Assembly: GCA_944548615.1 (NCBI GenBank)
Contig: OX155957.1
Location: 21,496,035 to 21,560,034, forward strand
Direction: 5' to 3'
DNA length: 64,000 bases
From: Micropterix aruncella
Taxonomy: Eukaryota; Arthropoda; Insecta; Lepidoptera; Micropterigidae
The notes under the pieces were generated by a model that was not told the DNA's origin, did not search any database, and was given only the letters and a program-made list of their open reading frames with translations. Positions 27,905 through 39,057 of the stretch are shown piece after piece; position 1 is the first letter of the stretch, and each line of letters opens with the position of its first letter. The position numbers and the translations under genes are program-made.

Positions 27905-28400
27905 TATATGCAATTTTATTATAAAGAGGTAAAGTTTGTGACGTTGTAGGAATTAATCTCTGGAGCTACTAAACCAATTTTGAAAATTATTTTACCATCA
28001 GAGAGCCACGTTATTTGTGAGTGTCATAGGCTATATATTAATCCGAAAAATGAAAGGACTTTTTCGTGGTAGTCGGATTTCCAAAGTAAGTCGGAAAAAA
28101 CGGTCGAACGAAAACGTTTCTAATTAACGCTGCCTTAACGATGAGAGGTATATGATTAAGTTCTAGGGAAAAGTTGTAAAGCTTAATAATGCCTACTAAG
28201 TCACAAAAAGTAGTTTTTCAAATTAAAAAAATAATTTTAATCGTTAGGTCATGTTTATTGGTCATATTATCCACAATTATGAATTATTATCAAAATAAGT
28301 AAATTTATCGTCTCAAGTGTTTAAGACAACCGACTTTTCCCTTTTACTGCATAAATAGTTAAAGAGATAATACGACATAGGTATGGAACTGCGACCGTGT
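27905..28400 (+). mobile_element. Helitron-like element, 5' portion only
   Basis: Sequence from ATTATAAAGAGGTAAAGTTTG to AAATAGTTAAAGAGATAA closely matches 28413-28918 of the next element. It lacks a CTAG end and stops where the complete copy begins, so it is 3'-truncated or was cut by the second copy. Confidence 0.7.
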
Positions 28401-28401
28401 A

Positions 28402-29111
28402 TCTATACTATAATAATATTATAAAGAGGTAAAGTTTGTGACGTTGTAGGAAGTAATCTCTGGATCTACTGAACCGATTTTGAAAATTCTGTTACCAATA
28501 GAAAGCCATGTTATGTGTGAGTGTCATAGGCTATATATTAATCCGAAAAATAAAAAGACTTTTTCGTGGTAGTCGGATTTGCAAAGTAAGTCAGAGAAAA
28601 AACGGTCGAACGAAAACGTTTCTAACTAACGCTGCCTTAACGATGAGAGATATTTGATTGTTCTAGAGAAAAGTTGTATAGCTTGGTAATGCCTACAAAA
28701 AAGTCAGCGACAGCATATGTCTAAATTTTATATTTAAGTCACAAAAGGGTAATTTTTAAAATATAAAAAAGTAATTCAGCGATATTGGTCATATTATCAA
28801 CAATTATAAATTCATATCAAAATAAGTAAATTTATCGTTTTAAGTGTTTAAAACAAAAGACTTTTCCCTTTTACTGCATATAATTGCCGTTTACTGAATA
28901 AATGGTTAAAGAGATAAGACACTCACAAATAACGGTAATAGTATAGTCAAATTGGCATGCAAATACATACATACATATGCAATAAAAATAGAACCCTTCT
29001 TTTGGCAGTCAGGAAATAAATCATAGCACTCAGTACTAACCGAACCACACTCATAATTTCATCACAAGTAAAAAGTTTTACCGCCCAACGAAGTGGGCAC
29101 GGGTCATCTAG
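28402..29111 (+). mobile_element. Helitron-like non-autonomous element
   Basis: Starts TCTATACTATAATAATATTA after an A and ends GGTCATCTAG before a T. A short hairpin, GCCC-AACGAAGT-GGGC (29092-29099 region), lies about 10 bp before the CTAG. TC...CTRR ends, a sub-terminal hairpin and an A|T target are the Helitron signature. No Rep/helicase coding is present. Confidence 0.8.
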
Positions 29112-29119
29112 TATTATAT

Positions 29120-29637
29120 AAGGATTAATAATTAATTAGAGTAAATAGCTTCGCAAATAACCTATCGGTGTTTACTAATCTCTAGTAGCTAAAAACAGTT
29201 ATTGTGCATGTGCCTTAGGAGATATACACATGCTATCGCAAACTTTTCTGTAGGCCTTTTAAAGATCTACATTTTTCTAGTACATTATTTTGATATACAT
29301 ATCTCTAAAGATATAGCCACGTAAGCGTACGAAAAGAGTTTTTTTGAAAAACACTTTCAGCTGTTTTATGCTAAATATTTACAAATTATGTACACAAACC
29401 TTTCTCGTTTATCGCTCTATCTATTAGTTAAAACAGTTGCGTGGTTTAGAAGAAGGAGGCGGAGAAACCGACAGAAGAATATAATGACTTTCTTATACTT
29501 TCTTATATTTATATTAATTTTAAAGTTTTAATAATTTTAACGATTATGAATAATAATAATACTGTTCAATACATGTGATGAAAATTTCCAATTCCTTTGA
29601 TATTTGAAATATTTTATAGATGGGCTTTTTAATCATA
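29120..29637. other. No feature recognised
   Basis: AT-rich; no open frame of note. Confidence 0.35.
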
Positions 29638-29877
29638 TCCTACTAATATTATAAACGCGAAAGTTTGTATGTATGTATGGATGTTTGTTACTCTTTCACG
29701 CAAAAACTACTAAATGGATTTTGATGAAATTTCACAATAATATAGCTTACACATCAGAATAACACATAGGCTATAATTTATAAAGATATAGTGTGAATTA
29801 TCTAAAATATAACGATAACTGTCAAGTAGGAAAAAATCTAAGAAATTGACATTCGAAATTTAAATTCTATCCTACTA
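29638..29877 (+). mobile_element. Helitron-like element, truncated copy
   Basis: Begins TCCTACTAATATTATAAACG and runs through the ACTCTTTCACGCAAAAACTA block shared with the next copy, but has no hairpin or CTAG end before the next copy starts. Confidence 0.75.
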
Positions 29878-30096
29878 TCCTACTAATATTATAAACGCGA
29901 AAGTTTGTATGTATGTATGGATGTTTGTTACTCTTTCACGCAAAAACTAATGAATGGATTTTGATGAAACTTTACAATAATATAGCTTACACATCAGAAT
30001 AAAACATAGGCTATAAATTATAAAGATATATGGTTTTCTATCATCATTATCACAATTTTCTATTACCACGCGGGTGAAACCGCTGGGCGCAGCTAG
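29878..30096 (+). mobile_element. Helitron-like non-autonomous element
   Basis: TCCTACTAATATTATAAACG start; end CGCGGGTGAAACCGCTGGGC then CAGCTAG. The GC stem and CTAG end fit Helitron termini. Closely similar to the copies at 29638 and 42436. Confidence 0.85.
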
Positions 30097-30414
30097 TATT
30101 TTATAAATGGACTTTTTAATCATATAATTTTGACTGTTACATGTTTTTATATTATTATTCTTAGACTATTTAAATATTATTTTTATTCCACTGCGATTAC
30201 TTTTAAATGTTACGTTGATTATTTCTTGCGCTCTTAAAATGTTATTATGATTGAATTCGATTGGTTGTTTTTAACTAATTGGAATTAAGCAAAATAAAAA
30301 ATAAGAATCACAAAGAGTGGTGTGTGGTTATAAAAAGTAATTGAAAGTGTACGCCCTGTGGGCAAACTGTATCGAACCATTTTGTACCTAAATACAACAT
30401 CTGTACCTCTAACA

Positions 30415-30805
30415 CAGTGGTTCCCAAACTTTTCAGATACAGAACCCTTTGTAAGTCGCTTACGTTTGGTGGAACCATTTACCGGGTGGTTTGAGGGGGG
30501 CAGGAAGAGCTTCTATTTAAACCGCCATAGCTAATTAAAAAAATAACCATTTATTGAAGGAAGTTTACCCAATCGAGTGCATGTTACTTTGAAGTAATGT
30601 CATGAAACACAAGAGCCAACGCAATTGAAATCTAGTAAAGAATTAAGTGGAAAATAATAGCCCGATATATCAGTTGTTATTGCAATTTAATTTTGCTTAA
30701 CAAGTTGACCTGAGGAAATTCGCGGAGCCCAGAATTTTGGAACCGCGGAATAAAGAGTTCTCTCGCAACCCCTAGGTTCCGCGGAACACAGTTTGGGAAC
30801 CGCTG
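30415..30805. mobile_element. hAT-like MITE
   Basis: Starts CAGTGGTTCCCAAACTTTT and ends with the inverted CACAGTTTGGGAACCGCTG. The flanks CTCTAACA and CCTAACAT share CTAACA, near the 8 bp expected of hAT insertions but not identical. No coding capacity. CAG-starting TIRs of this type belong to the hAT superfamily. Confidence 0.7.
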
Positions 30806-31000
30806 CCTAACATACAGTTCCTAACATATCCTCCTAAAATTTTAACGTACTCTTTTCTCCTACAATATTCTACATTCTACAACTCCTGCAACATTCTATC
30901 ATATTCACTCTCTAACATACATTTCTCTAACATACAGTTCTAACATACAGCTCCTAACATACAATTAACGTGTATATACATACAATTAACATACAATTAA
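30806..31000 (+). repeat. CTAACATACAG-type short tandem repeats
   Basis: CTAACATACAGTTC and variants recur at about 30807, 30820, 30912, 30927, 30939, 30954 and onward. Confidence 0.65.
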
Positions 31001-31499
31001 GATGTATTATATTTTATTATATTCTATCGATATATCAGATATTTCTATTTTATACTTCATCCAGTTTAGTAACATTAAAACAAATAAAACACGGTACAGT
31101 AAACAATTGAAACGCTCATAAAACATTTTTATTATGGGCAATCGTAAAGTGATATTTTTTTTTCTGATATTACCAATGCCAATTATTTATGTATAAAACA
31201 AAGAGACTTTAGAAATGAGGAAGAAAACATTATTTGCTAGTAACAAAGGCCGTAATTCACGCTTCGCTGGCGCAAATCACTACATGAGTATCGTAACAAT
31301 ACTTTAATGGTTTTCTCAGCTTGTTAAGAGGCTAATTTGGTATGATGCAACCCTCGTCGACATTGCATCTTCGCATCACGAGCTCGCGGCCGCGTAAAAA
31401 ATTAATTTTCACGGTAGGGTCAATTCATTTGAATAAACGTCACGTGAATATATATTTGAACATATTTTCCTGTTATTTTTGTAATTATCAAAATGACGT

Positions 31500-31845
31500 A
31501 TGCCCTATTTTTACACGACTGCCCAACAAAATAGGAGTGTAATGTGTCCAAAGCTCATCTATGTATGTTTTCCGTTTCTTTATTTCACCATAACTTCTAA
31601 ACGCTTGAAGCGATTTAGAAGAGTGTAGTATTGTTAAAATCTTTATGTCATCCCGAGTGCCATAGGGTATTTTAACTTTTCAAATGTCAAGTAAATAGTT
31701 GCCTAAATGTCCAAATGTCCAAATGTCAATAAATTACTATAAATATAAAAGTTAGTAATAAAAATAATTATAAATACAATAGCTCACATTCTGTAACGGC
31801 AAACGTGTTTATTTATTCTTTTTAAAAATATTTACTTATCTTCTT
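31500..31845 (+). repeat. Dispersed repeat copy B (ACACGACTG family)
   Basis: ACACGACTGCCCAACAAAAT at 31513 through CTGTAACGGCAAACGTGTTT at 31810. Internal CCATAACTTCTAAACGCTTG and AATGTC blocks match copies A, C, D and E. Confidence 0.75.
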
Positions 31846-31959
31846 TTTGAGTCAGCCAGCATCCTGCGAAAATGATTTCTGCCTAGTAAGTAATGGGGCT
31901 GATAAGATTTATAAGGCCAGGATAATACGCCCTTAATTATCTACATATTCGTATTCATT

Positions 31960-32090
31960 TACATACTATCCATCCAGCCCGATTATGGAACCAGCTCAGA
32001 AGCGCTCCATCTCTATTAATTTTTAAGGAACCATTAAAGAAATTCATACCATTCTTAAGGTGACATGATACCTGGGAACGACCATACCTG
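31960..32090 (+). pseudogene. LINE ORF2 C-terminal relic
   Basis: The plus frame reads HPARLWNQLRSAPSLLIFKE then a Lys-rich helix and stop. It is the 'LWN-x-L ... FK-x-x-LK-x-x-L' end of many LINE ORF2 proteins. Upstream sequence is lost. Confidence 0.55.
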
Positions 32091-32479
32091 AAGAACTTTA
32101 GTTTTATGAAGTTTTTGAAAAATATAATCATTATTTTAAATAAGTTTCTATGCGAATCCCTTGATAAGAAACCAATTTATAATTTAGACTCATAAAAGTT
32201 GTTCATTGCCTCGGACAGTAAGAGTTTAAACTGATTTCAAAAACTTTTAGGTGCGATTACTCCTACAATATTTTATTTTAATTTCATTATATCCACTGGG
32301 TAATCTTCTAGCATCGCGCTGAGCCACATTTTTTTAGGCCCTAAATTAATTACAATTAATTAAAATGTGAAAGCGCTCTGAGAGATTAACACCCTTATAC
32401 CACCACTGCGCAAAGACAGTTATTCTGTGCTAGCGCTACGATCGAAAGTTTAGTAACGCTTCGTCTACGCTGGATTTTT

Positions 32480-32890
32480 ATTGGTCAAACCCTACAAAAT
32501 TGACCCCGCCTATTTTTTCGCGTGTCCGCCTATTTCGGATATTTTTCTGAGGACTAACGTCGCCTTAAGTATTGCCAGTAAAGTGGTTGCCAGTATGCCA
32601 AAAGAGAAATGTTCATATACTTGCTCTACCGCGTACTCACCCAATCAACACCATCCTATCTCCACGAGCTTTTCGAACCATCACGGTCTCGTACTTCGGT
32701 CAGCCTCTGACAATGTAGCTACTCAAAACTCCTTGTCATAATACTAATTTCTACTCCTACTCTTTCTGTGTCCATGGTGCAAGGCTCTGGAATATACCCC
32801 CCCAGCAAATAGACGAAACTCGACTTCGTTATAGTATCCGCAGTACAAAGTGGCGACTGGAGCAATTAACGACAGTTAACGTAGGGATGG
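32480..32890 (+). pseudogene. LINE ORF2 C-terminal relic
   Basis: An open frame 32481-32741 is followed, after a frameshift, by FCVHGARLWNIPPQQI and a basic helix (about 32763-32880). The 'V-x-GARLWN-x-(L)P-x-x-I' motif marks the C-terminal domain of LINE ORF2. The frames do not join and no RT core remains. Confidence 0.55.
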
Positions 32891-32937
32891 TACCATGTCG
32901 ATAAAATATTTATTATTTATATTATAATTTACCTGCT

Positions 32938-34150
32938 AAAATTATAGTCGACGAAATACTATTTGACAAAAGTGTCGTTAGCACATTGGTACCTTTTTCG
33001 CCTTGATCTTGCTTGATGAAACGCCTTGATCGCTTAATAATATTAATTATTTATGCGTATCAATTTTCAATCAAAAACACTAATAATAACATTTTCTTTC
33101 GAATGTTTCAATGACAGCTGAATAAGCAATAGAATTAATGTAGGGAAAATCTTTATTGTATTGACAAAATTTACTTATAAAAAATGAAAGCTTTGACTGA
33201 ATTGATAATAATAATGCGAACGCAATGATCATTAACTTGGTAACTAGCTAAACGATTAGGACTATTAATTAGTGAAACCCTAACAGTTCGATTTCAAAAT
33301 TAATAGTAATTAGTGTGTATTTTAATATATCTGTATGAAGTACACATTTCACAATTATTGTTATAATTGTAAAATCGAAATCGGTAATCACCGAATTTAA
33401 CATGGTAAGTAGCTAACCGATTAAGACTATTAATTAGTGTAACAGTAACAGTTCGATTTCGAAATCATCAGTATTTAGTGCGTATTTTAATATATCTGCA
33501 ATATTTACTCTGATCGTTGGTGGTATAAAGTTCAAGGTGTTATGATCGAACCCGGTGCAGCGGTCAGTTTTTGCCTTTAAGCCTTCAGGCCTCGGCCCCT
33601 CAGCCGATTGACAAGTTGCTGTCCCAAAAAAATTTTGTCAAAATTAGTAAAAAAATTAAATTACGACACTGTCTCACCAAAACATTAATTACTGCCAAAC
33701 CACTGTACCCATAATTGAAATGAAACATATTAACATAATAAAACATAATAAAATAAAACAAATTAAATCAAAATAAAATTAAAACGGGGCTGTCACGCTG
33801 AATCGTGTTGTGGCCGATATCGGCCAATCGGAGCCTGAGGGGTTAAAACGTTTGTTAAAGTGTCCCACGCAGGTAGAATCCATCTCCATAGTAAAACAAA
33901 CGGTTACAACTTGTTGGGAATCGCTGTTTATTTTGACATTTTAACGACACTTTTGTCAGATAATATTTCTTAGACTATAGATAGATAGATAAAATTCCTA
34001 GATTTAGCCAAAAGCGGTGAGTAAATACCGTAATAAGTGGTAAGTAGCTAACCGATTAGGACTACTAATTGTGGTAACCGAAACAGTTCGATTTAGATAT
34101 TTTATGACATTTTAACGACACTTTTGCAAATTAGTTTTCGTCTACTATAA
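32938..34150. repeat. Inverted repeats around TGACAAAAGTGTCGTTA
   Basis: TTTGACAAAAGTGTCGTTA at about 32965-32983 (+) recurs inverted as TAACGACACTTTTGTCAGA (about 33942-33961) and TAACGACACTTTTGCAAAT (about 34114-34132). Flanking ATTATAGTCGACGAAA / TTTCGTCTACTATAATT also pair. They could be termini of a DNA element with a roughly 1.2-kb span; the superfamily is not clear. Confidence 0.5.
33232..33500 (+). repeat. Tandem duplication of about 170 bp
   Basis: GGTAACTAGCTAAACGATTA...CAGTTCGATTTC...GTGTATTTTAATATATCTG at 33238 is repeated from 33404; a third partial copy (GGTAAGTAGCTAACCGATTA) is at 34039-34093, upstream of the transposase. Confidence 0.7.
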
Positions 34151-34204
34151 TTATTGTATGTATTATGTAGGTCATTAGGAATTATTGATAACAAAATATT
34201 CTAC

Positions 34205-34240
34205 TATAAAAGGCTTACTGTCAAAGAGCATAACTCATTC
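34205..34240 (+). promoter_or_regulatory. Candidate promoter of the transposase gene
   Basis: TATAAA at 34205-34210 is followed about 30 bp later by TCATTC (34235-34240), an arthropod initiator-like hexamer, and by ATG at 34272. The spacing fits RNA polymerase II core promoters. Inference from spacing only. Confidence 0.45.
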
Positions 34241-34271
34241 GTTACACGAACTCTATTTGTGAATCTACATA

Positions 34272-35599
34272 ATGATGGAAGATTTTTGCAAAACCAATTT
34301 GACGAAGTTAAGAGGTGATGTTAACCAGCAAAGCCGGCAGGTCATTCTCAATATTTATAAGTGGTTGCATAAGTTGAAAGAAGATCCTGATGTCATAAGG
34401 AATATCGATTTTCAACAACCAAGAAAGTTGGCAGCATTAGTTTGTGGAACGAGCGAACGAACTCTAGATCGAATTCGGAAGGAAGTTTTGGAAACAGGGG
34501 CACCGAGTACACCTAGACAGAGCTACGAGAAACCTGCTACTGTTATCAATTTAGACGAGTTTGATAAGTCAGTTGTGAAAAGAATTATAACTTCGTTTTA
34601 TGTGAATGGAGAGTATCCGACAGTGCAGAAAATATTAGACGCAGCCAAGGAAAAGTTATCCGATCTTCAGTGTTCCGAATCATCAATGAGGACTATTATT
34701 AAAAGCTTAGGATACAAATTCAAGAAAACAATGGATGGAAGAAAGACGCTAATGGAACGTAGAGATATAGTTTGTGCTAGAGTGGACTTTTGGAAAAAAA
34801 TGGATGATTTGCGAGCCTTTGGAGACAAAAGACCGCGTTTTTATTTAGACGAGACTTGGGTCAACCAAAGCGAATGTGGCTAGACAGTGAAGATAACGGA
34901 GGGTTTAAAACGCCAGTTGGGAAAGGTGCAAGATTAATTATTTGTCATGGTGGATCGGCCAAAACAGGATTTATTCCAGAGGCAAAATTAATATTCAGAG
35001 CCGTTAAATCGACGAATGTTGATTATCATTCAGAAATGAACGCAGAATTGTACATGAAGTGGTTTGAACAATTTTTATTATTATTAGAAGAACCGTCGTT
35101 AATAATAATAGACAATGCTAGCTATCATACGAAAGTATTGCACCCGATCCCTAATGGAAAATGGCTAAAAAAAGATATCCAAGAGTGGCTGAAAAAAAAT
35201 AACATCGACTATTTACCAACGGATATCGTAGACAAACTCTTAAAAAGAGTGTCGTTAAGTCAACCAAAAAAAATATACGCAGTGGACCAACTTGCAAATG
35301 AATACGGTCACGAAGTAATTAGACTTCCACCATATCACTGTCAGTATAATCCGATAGAGTTAATATGGGCTCAAGTCAAAGGTGAAGTTGCGACGAAAAA
35401 TAGCACCTTTAAAATGGCAGATGTTGAGAAGTTATTAAATGAAGCCATCGACAATGTGACAACCGAAGACTGGATTAAATGTGTTCGCCACGCTGAAAAT
35501 CTCCAGAACGAAGACCTAGCCAAAGCACATATAATTGACACCCACCGTCTTGTTATTAATCTACAGGACGATAGTGACAGTGAAGACGAATATGAATAG
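34272..35599 (+). pseudogene. Tc1/mariner-superfamily (IS630-like) transposase with long D-E spacing, one frameshift
   Basis: Cuts and rejoins DNA at element ends. Part 1 (34272-34883, 203 codons) has an N-terminal helix-turn-helix region (TSERTLDRIRKE), a linker, and YLDETWVN with the first catalytic Asp. Part 2 (34856-35599), in the -1 frame, has GKGARLIICHGG, LIIIDNASYH (second Asp) and RLPPYHCQYNPIELIW (catalytic Glu). I count 81 residues between the second Asp and the Glu, versus 34 in Tc1 and mariner; published long-spacing IS630-like families, for example those called DD82E, are the likely relatives (from memory). The frames overlap at 34856-34883, so a single indel near 34870 breaks the gene; an acidic tail (SDSEDEYE) ends it. 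Both halves look otherwise undamaged. Confidence 0.8.
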
Positions 35600-35609
35600 C
35601 TTGCTGATT

Positions 35610-36640
35610 TTCTTTGTTTAGTTTTATTTATTTTTTGTATTTAGGTTTAATTATTTTACTGTCACCTATTATAAATTTGATACTTTTATATTTTTATGTT
35701 AATAATTCAATATCAATATTTATATTTTTGACATTTAATATTTATCGTAATGAAATAATACTGAAATAATATTTATTTCCCTCGTTTCATTACTTTATCG
35801 ATATTCCTTTTGTAGGCGTACCTGCACTACGGTTTCGAGTGCCGCTCCATAAGCGCGTGGAAGTGCAAAAGAGATAGCACGATTTCGATGATAAATGACC
35901 TGACTCGCCACTTCGTAATGCGGATAGGTATCATTCAACACTCACACACAAAAATTACTACTTTTTTAAGAAGTAATCAGTTTTTCCCTTTTTTTACATT
36001 ACATTACATTTACGTCGTGTCCAATTGGTGGCTAAAACCCGCTCTTGGACGTGTCAAAATATTTGTGTTTTAAGTAGTAAGTGTCATTACTACTTTAATC
36101 TTTACGTTACATACATAGGTATATTAATTTTTAAAAATATATAGTTTCTAAGAAACATTGGAACCTACGAAATGTTATTCGTCGTAGAATCGTATTACAA
36201 AACAAATTAAAGAATAGTCAATGGCTACCTACTAAACACACAATAATTAAAATAGTCAGTTAAAAAGTTGAATAATCAAAGCAGAAGAAGCCTAACAATT
36301 GAAATAGTCAATAAATCAAATATATACGTACTAAAAACTGTACATAGTAACATCCAAAGTAGTAAGTAATTTGTTAAATAATCAAACTAAAGCTAAATCT
36401 TAAATTTAAATACTAGAAGTACATATATAATTATCATTCAAATTGGTACAATATTTGCAAAGTCATGGCCCTCGAATTCGGTCAGGTTATAGAAAGGGTG
36501 GCCTATCAGCATTTTCTCACCTTCCTTTCCACATTTCCTCTCCTCGGGCATTCTTCATTTTAAATATAGTAGTTTGTATTTTACGATAAATTTAATAATT
36601 TTAATTTCCACAACGCGCGCTGTACTACTGCACTGTGATT
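35610..36640. other. No gene recognised
   Basis: AT-rich. TAGGCGTACCTGCACTACGG (35814 on) opens a short GC-richer block that may be the terminus of the transposon or part of another repeat; no inverted partner was found. Confidence 0.35.
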
Positions 36641-36703
36641 AGGTATTGCCATGTGGCAATAAGGTATTGCCATGTGGCAATAAGGTATTGCCATGTGGCA
36701 ATA
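36641..36703 (+). repeat. Three tandem 21-bp units with internal palindrome
   Basis: AGGTATTGCCATGTGGCAATA is repeated three times perfectly. Each unit contains ATTGCCATGTGGCAAT, a near-perfect inverted repeat. The same phrase (GATATTGCCATGTAGCAAAA) lies just before repeat copy C at 37400-37420. Confidence 0.85.
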
Positions 36704-37336
36704 AGCTCGCTTTTAGTGTTCTAATTTTTAAGTGCAAATTAAGAGTTTATTAATATTATTATTGTTCACTTGTTTGCATTGTATGCAGACAAACTTGGTT
36801 AATAATCTTTATTTCCACAACGCGCGTATATTTTTTTTTTTTTTTTAAAGAATATTTAAAAAAATATGTATTTGTAAAATTGTGCAATATTACATATCAT
36901 TTTCTTAAACATATATATTAGAATGTAGTGTTTATTCATATATTTGTATATATTATTACTTATTTTCCACTTAAATTTATTGTATATAATGTAAAGTTTA
37001 CTTTATTTTTAGCCCTTAATTGCATACATATATATTTATTTTTTTCTACTTTAAATTTTACTTTAATTTGTGTAAACAACACATTTGTTAGATTTAGAAA
37101 TATTTAAAATTGATCACCTTCGTCAGTTCGCGAGTTACAAAAATACAGTTGGTATAACACAGCACAGCCAGAGAAGACCTTCTAGGTCTAGTTGCTTGTG
37201 CGATTTCGCCTCATTCGGATATGCTAGCATATTTATATGCATAGAGCTATGTTTTTCGCTATAATAATGTTTGTTCTTAATTATTCCTCATGTACAACAG
37301 TATGCATGTCCTTGTATTTTTTTGTTCTTGTACGTT

Positions 37337-37337
37337 A

Positions 37338-37368
<31 letters not shown>

Positions 37369-37371
37369 ATA
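37337..37371. repeat. (AAAT)n microsatellite
   Basis: About nine ATAA units, probably the tail of an unrecognised retroelement ending TGTTCTTGTACGTTATAA. Confidence 0.8.
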
Positions 37372-37424
37372 CCACTGTACTTCAATTAGGTTAGTTGTAA
37401 GATATTGCCATGTAGCAAAAGCTC

Positions 37425-37855
37425 GTCTTTTTCCACGACTGTCCAACAAAAAAATTGTGTCATGTGTTCAGGTTTCATCTATGTATTTTTTCCGTTTCTT
37501 TATTCCACCATAACGTCTAAACGCTTGAACTGAAGTGTGTGGTGTTGTTAGAATTTTTATGTCATCCCAAGTGTCATAGGGTACCTTAACTGTCCACATA
37601 TTAAGTAAGTAGTTGTCTAAATGTCCAAATATTCAAATGTCAAAAGATTAACATAAATATATCGGGTTTACTATAGAATGAAAGGTCTTGGTAAGTACAT
37701 TCCAGAAATATATATCTATCTATATGAATAAATAACTAAACTACAAATATTTTATTAAAAAAACGTAATAAAAATAATTATAAATACAATAGTTTACTTT
37801 CTGTAACGGCGGTCGTGTTTTTTATTCTTTTTAATATATTAACTTGTTGTATTAA
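37425..37855 (+). repeat. Dispersed repeat copy C (ACACGACTG family)
   Basis: From CCACGACTGTCCAACAAAAA (37433) to CTGTAACGGCGGTCGTG (37817), with the shared interior including ATGAAAGGTCT and TTTACTTTCTGTAACGGC; similarity continues about 35 bp further in all copies. Confidence 0.75.
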
Positions 37856-37963
37856 ATTTTTCAAGTGCAAATAAAATGTTTCTCTACGTTTCTCAACTCT
37901 CTCAACATACGAAGTGGCGCAATTTCTTTGATGGCGTTTTGTTCCGAAAAAAACACAACTTGG

Positions 37964-39034
37964 GTTGTCGACTACAGCGGGCGAGCCCGTCACCTCAGGA
38001 AGTTTTAACGATTAGTCGTTCTATCTCCCTGGAGGGAGCACAGAAGACTTGATGACAAAACAGTCCGCCGTCTAGCTCCGCCACAAGCCCGTAAGAGGCC
38101 AACGCCTTAACCGCGAGATAGCCAGGAATGTTACCCGGCGGGCCTACACTCACGCCCTTACTTCCAATTGTGACCAGATTACTCCGGTCTCTCGATTGGT
38201 TACGAGTTCGAGGTCGCTTGCGCGGTCCTCTCCCTTACGAAGCGGTGAAACGGTGTTTACCGAATCTATCGCGGACCACAGCGTCTTTTGCCCGGCTGTT
38301 CACCCAGGATCGGATGGCCGATGGTCATTTCAAGAGCAGTCGCCGTAAGGTCCGCCACCACCCCCGCTCTATAGGAAACAGAACTGCTTCTAGACTCCCC
38401 CGACTGTTTGTTAGTTTTGGGAGCTAAAGGGCCCATGATGAGTTGGCCACGATGACCCATGTGTTTCAGGGTCGGTCACACTCACGGGTCAACACCCATC
38501 CGACGGCCACGCATGGGGTGCGAACCTGGGTAGGACTCTGGGGGCGATCCCAGTTTCCCCCGGGAATCAAACCTCTGGCGCTCCTGGACGGTCTGCGCAC
38601 CGAGCGGCGCAAGCCAATCGATTGTGCTCTCCGACTAACAGTCGGGGGAGTCTGGAAACTGTATTGTTTCCTATAGAGCGGGGGTGGTTGTGTGTACCTT
38701 ATGGCGACTGCTCTTGAATTGACCATTGGCCATCCGATCCTGGGTGAACAGCCGGGCAAAGGACGCCTTGGTCCGCGATAGATTCGGTGTACTCCGTTTC
38801 ACCGCTTCGAGAGACCGGAGAAATCTGGTAACAATTGGAAGTAAGGGCGCGAGTGTCTCGAGCCGCCGGGTAGTATTCCTGGCTATCTCGCGGTAAGGCG
38901 TTGGTCTCTTACGGGTTGTGGCGTAGCTAGACGTCGGATTGTTTTGTCCAAAGTCTTCTACGCTCACTGCAGGTCGATAGAACGACTAATCGTTAAAACG
39001 TCCTGTGGTGACGGGCTCGCCCGTTGTAGTCGAC
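37964..39034. repeat. GC-rich U/V repeats in a large inverted pair
   Basis: A forward U block (37964-38420: GTTGTCGACTACAGCGGGCG...CTCTATAGGAAACAG) faces an R-orientation unit (38423-39034) made of V (GGCCCATGATGAGTTGGCC...CCAATCGATTGTG) followed by U reversed and ending ...CGCCCGTTGTAGTCGAC. The U arms of roughly 400 bp are inverted about the V block. A short Pol III-like or protein-coding role is not supported: open frames (for example 38128-38427, +) are shared by only some copies. Confidence 0.8.
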
Positions 39035-39057
39035 GCCTCAAAATGTTTGTTAGTTAA

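Noticed and set aside
36641..36703. CRISPR-like array
   Set aside because: The units are contiguous with no spacers and the genome context is eukaryotic.
38128..38427. Protein-coding ORFs of about 80-120 codons in the GC-rich repeats (also 55348-54992 and others)
   Set aside because: Frames differ or are broken between copies, and high GC alone produces long open frames by lack of AT-rich stop codons.
38860..38925. tRNA-like A box (CTCGCGGTAAGGCGTTGG) in the U/V repeat
   Set aside because: It resembles the D-arm of Leu/Ser tRNAs, but no B box at a proper distance and no cloverleaf were found.
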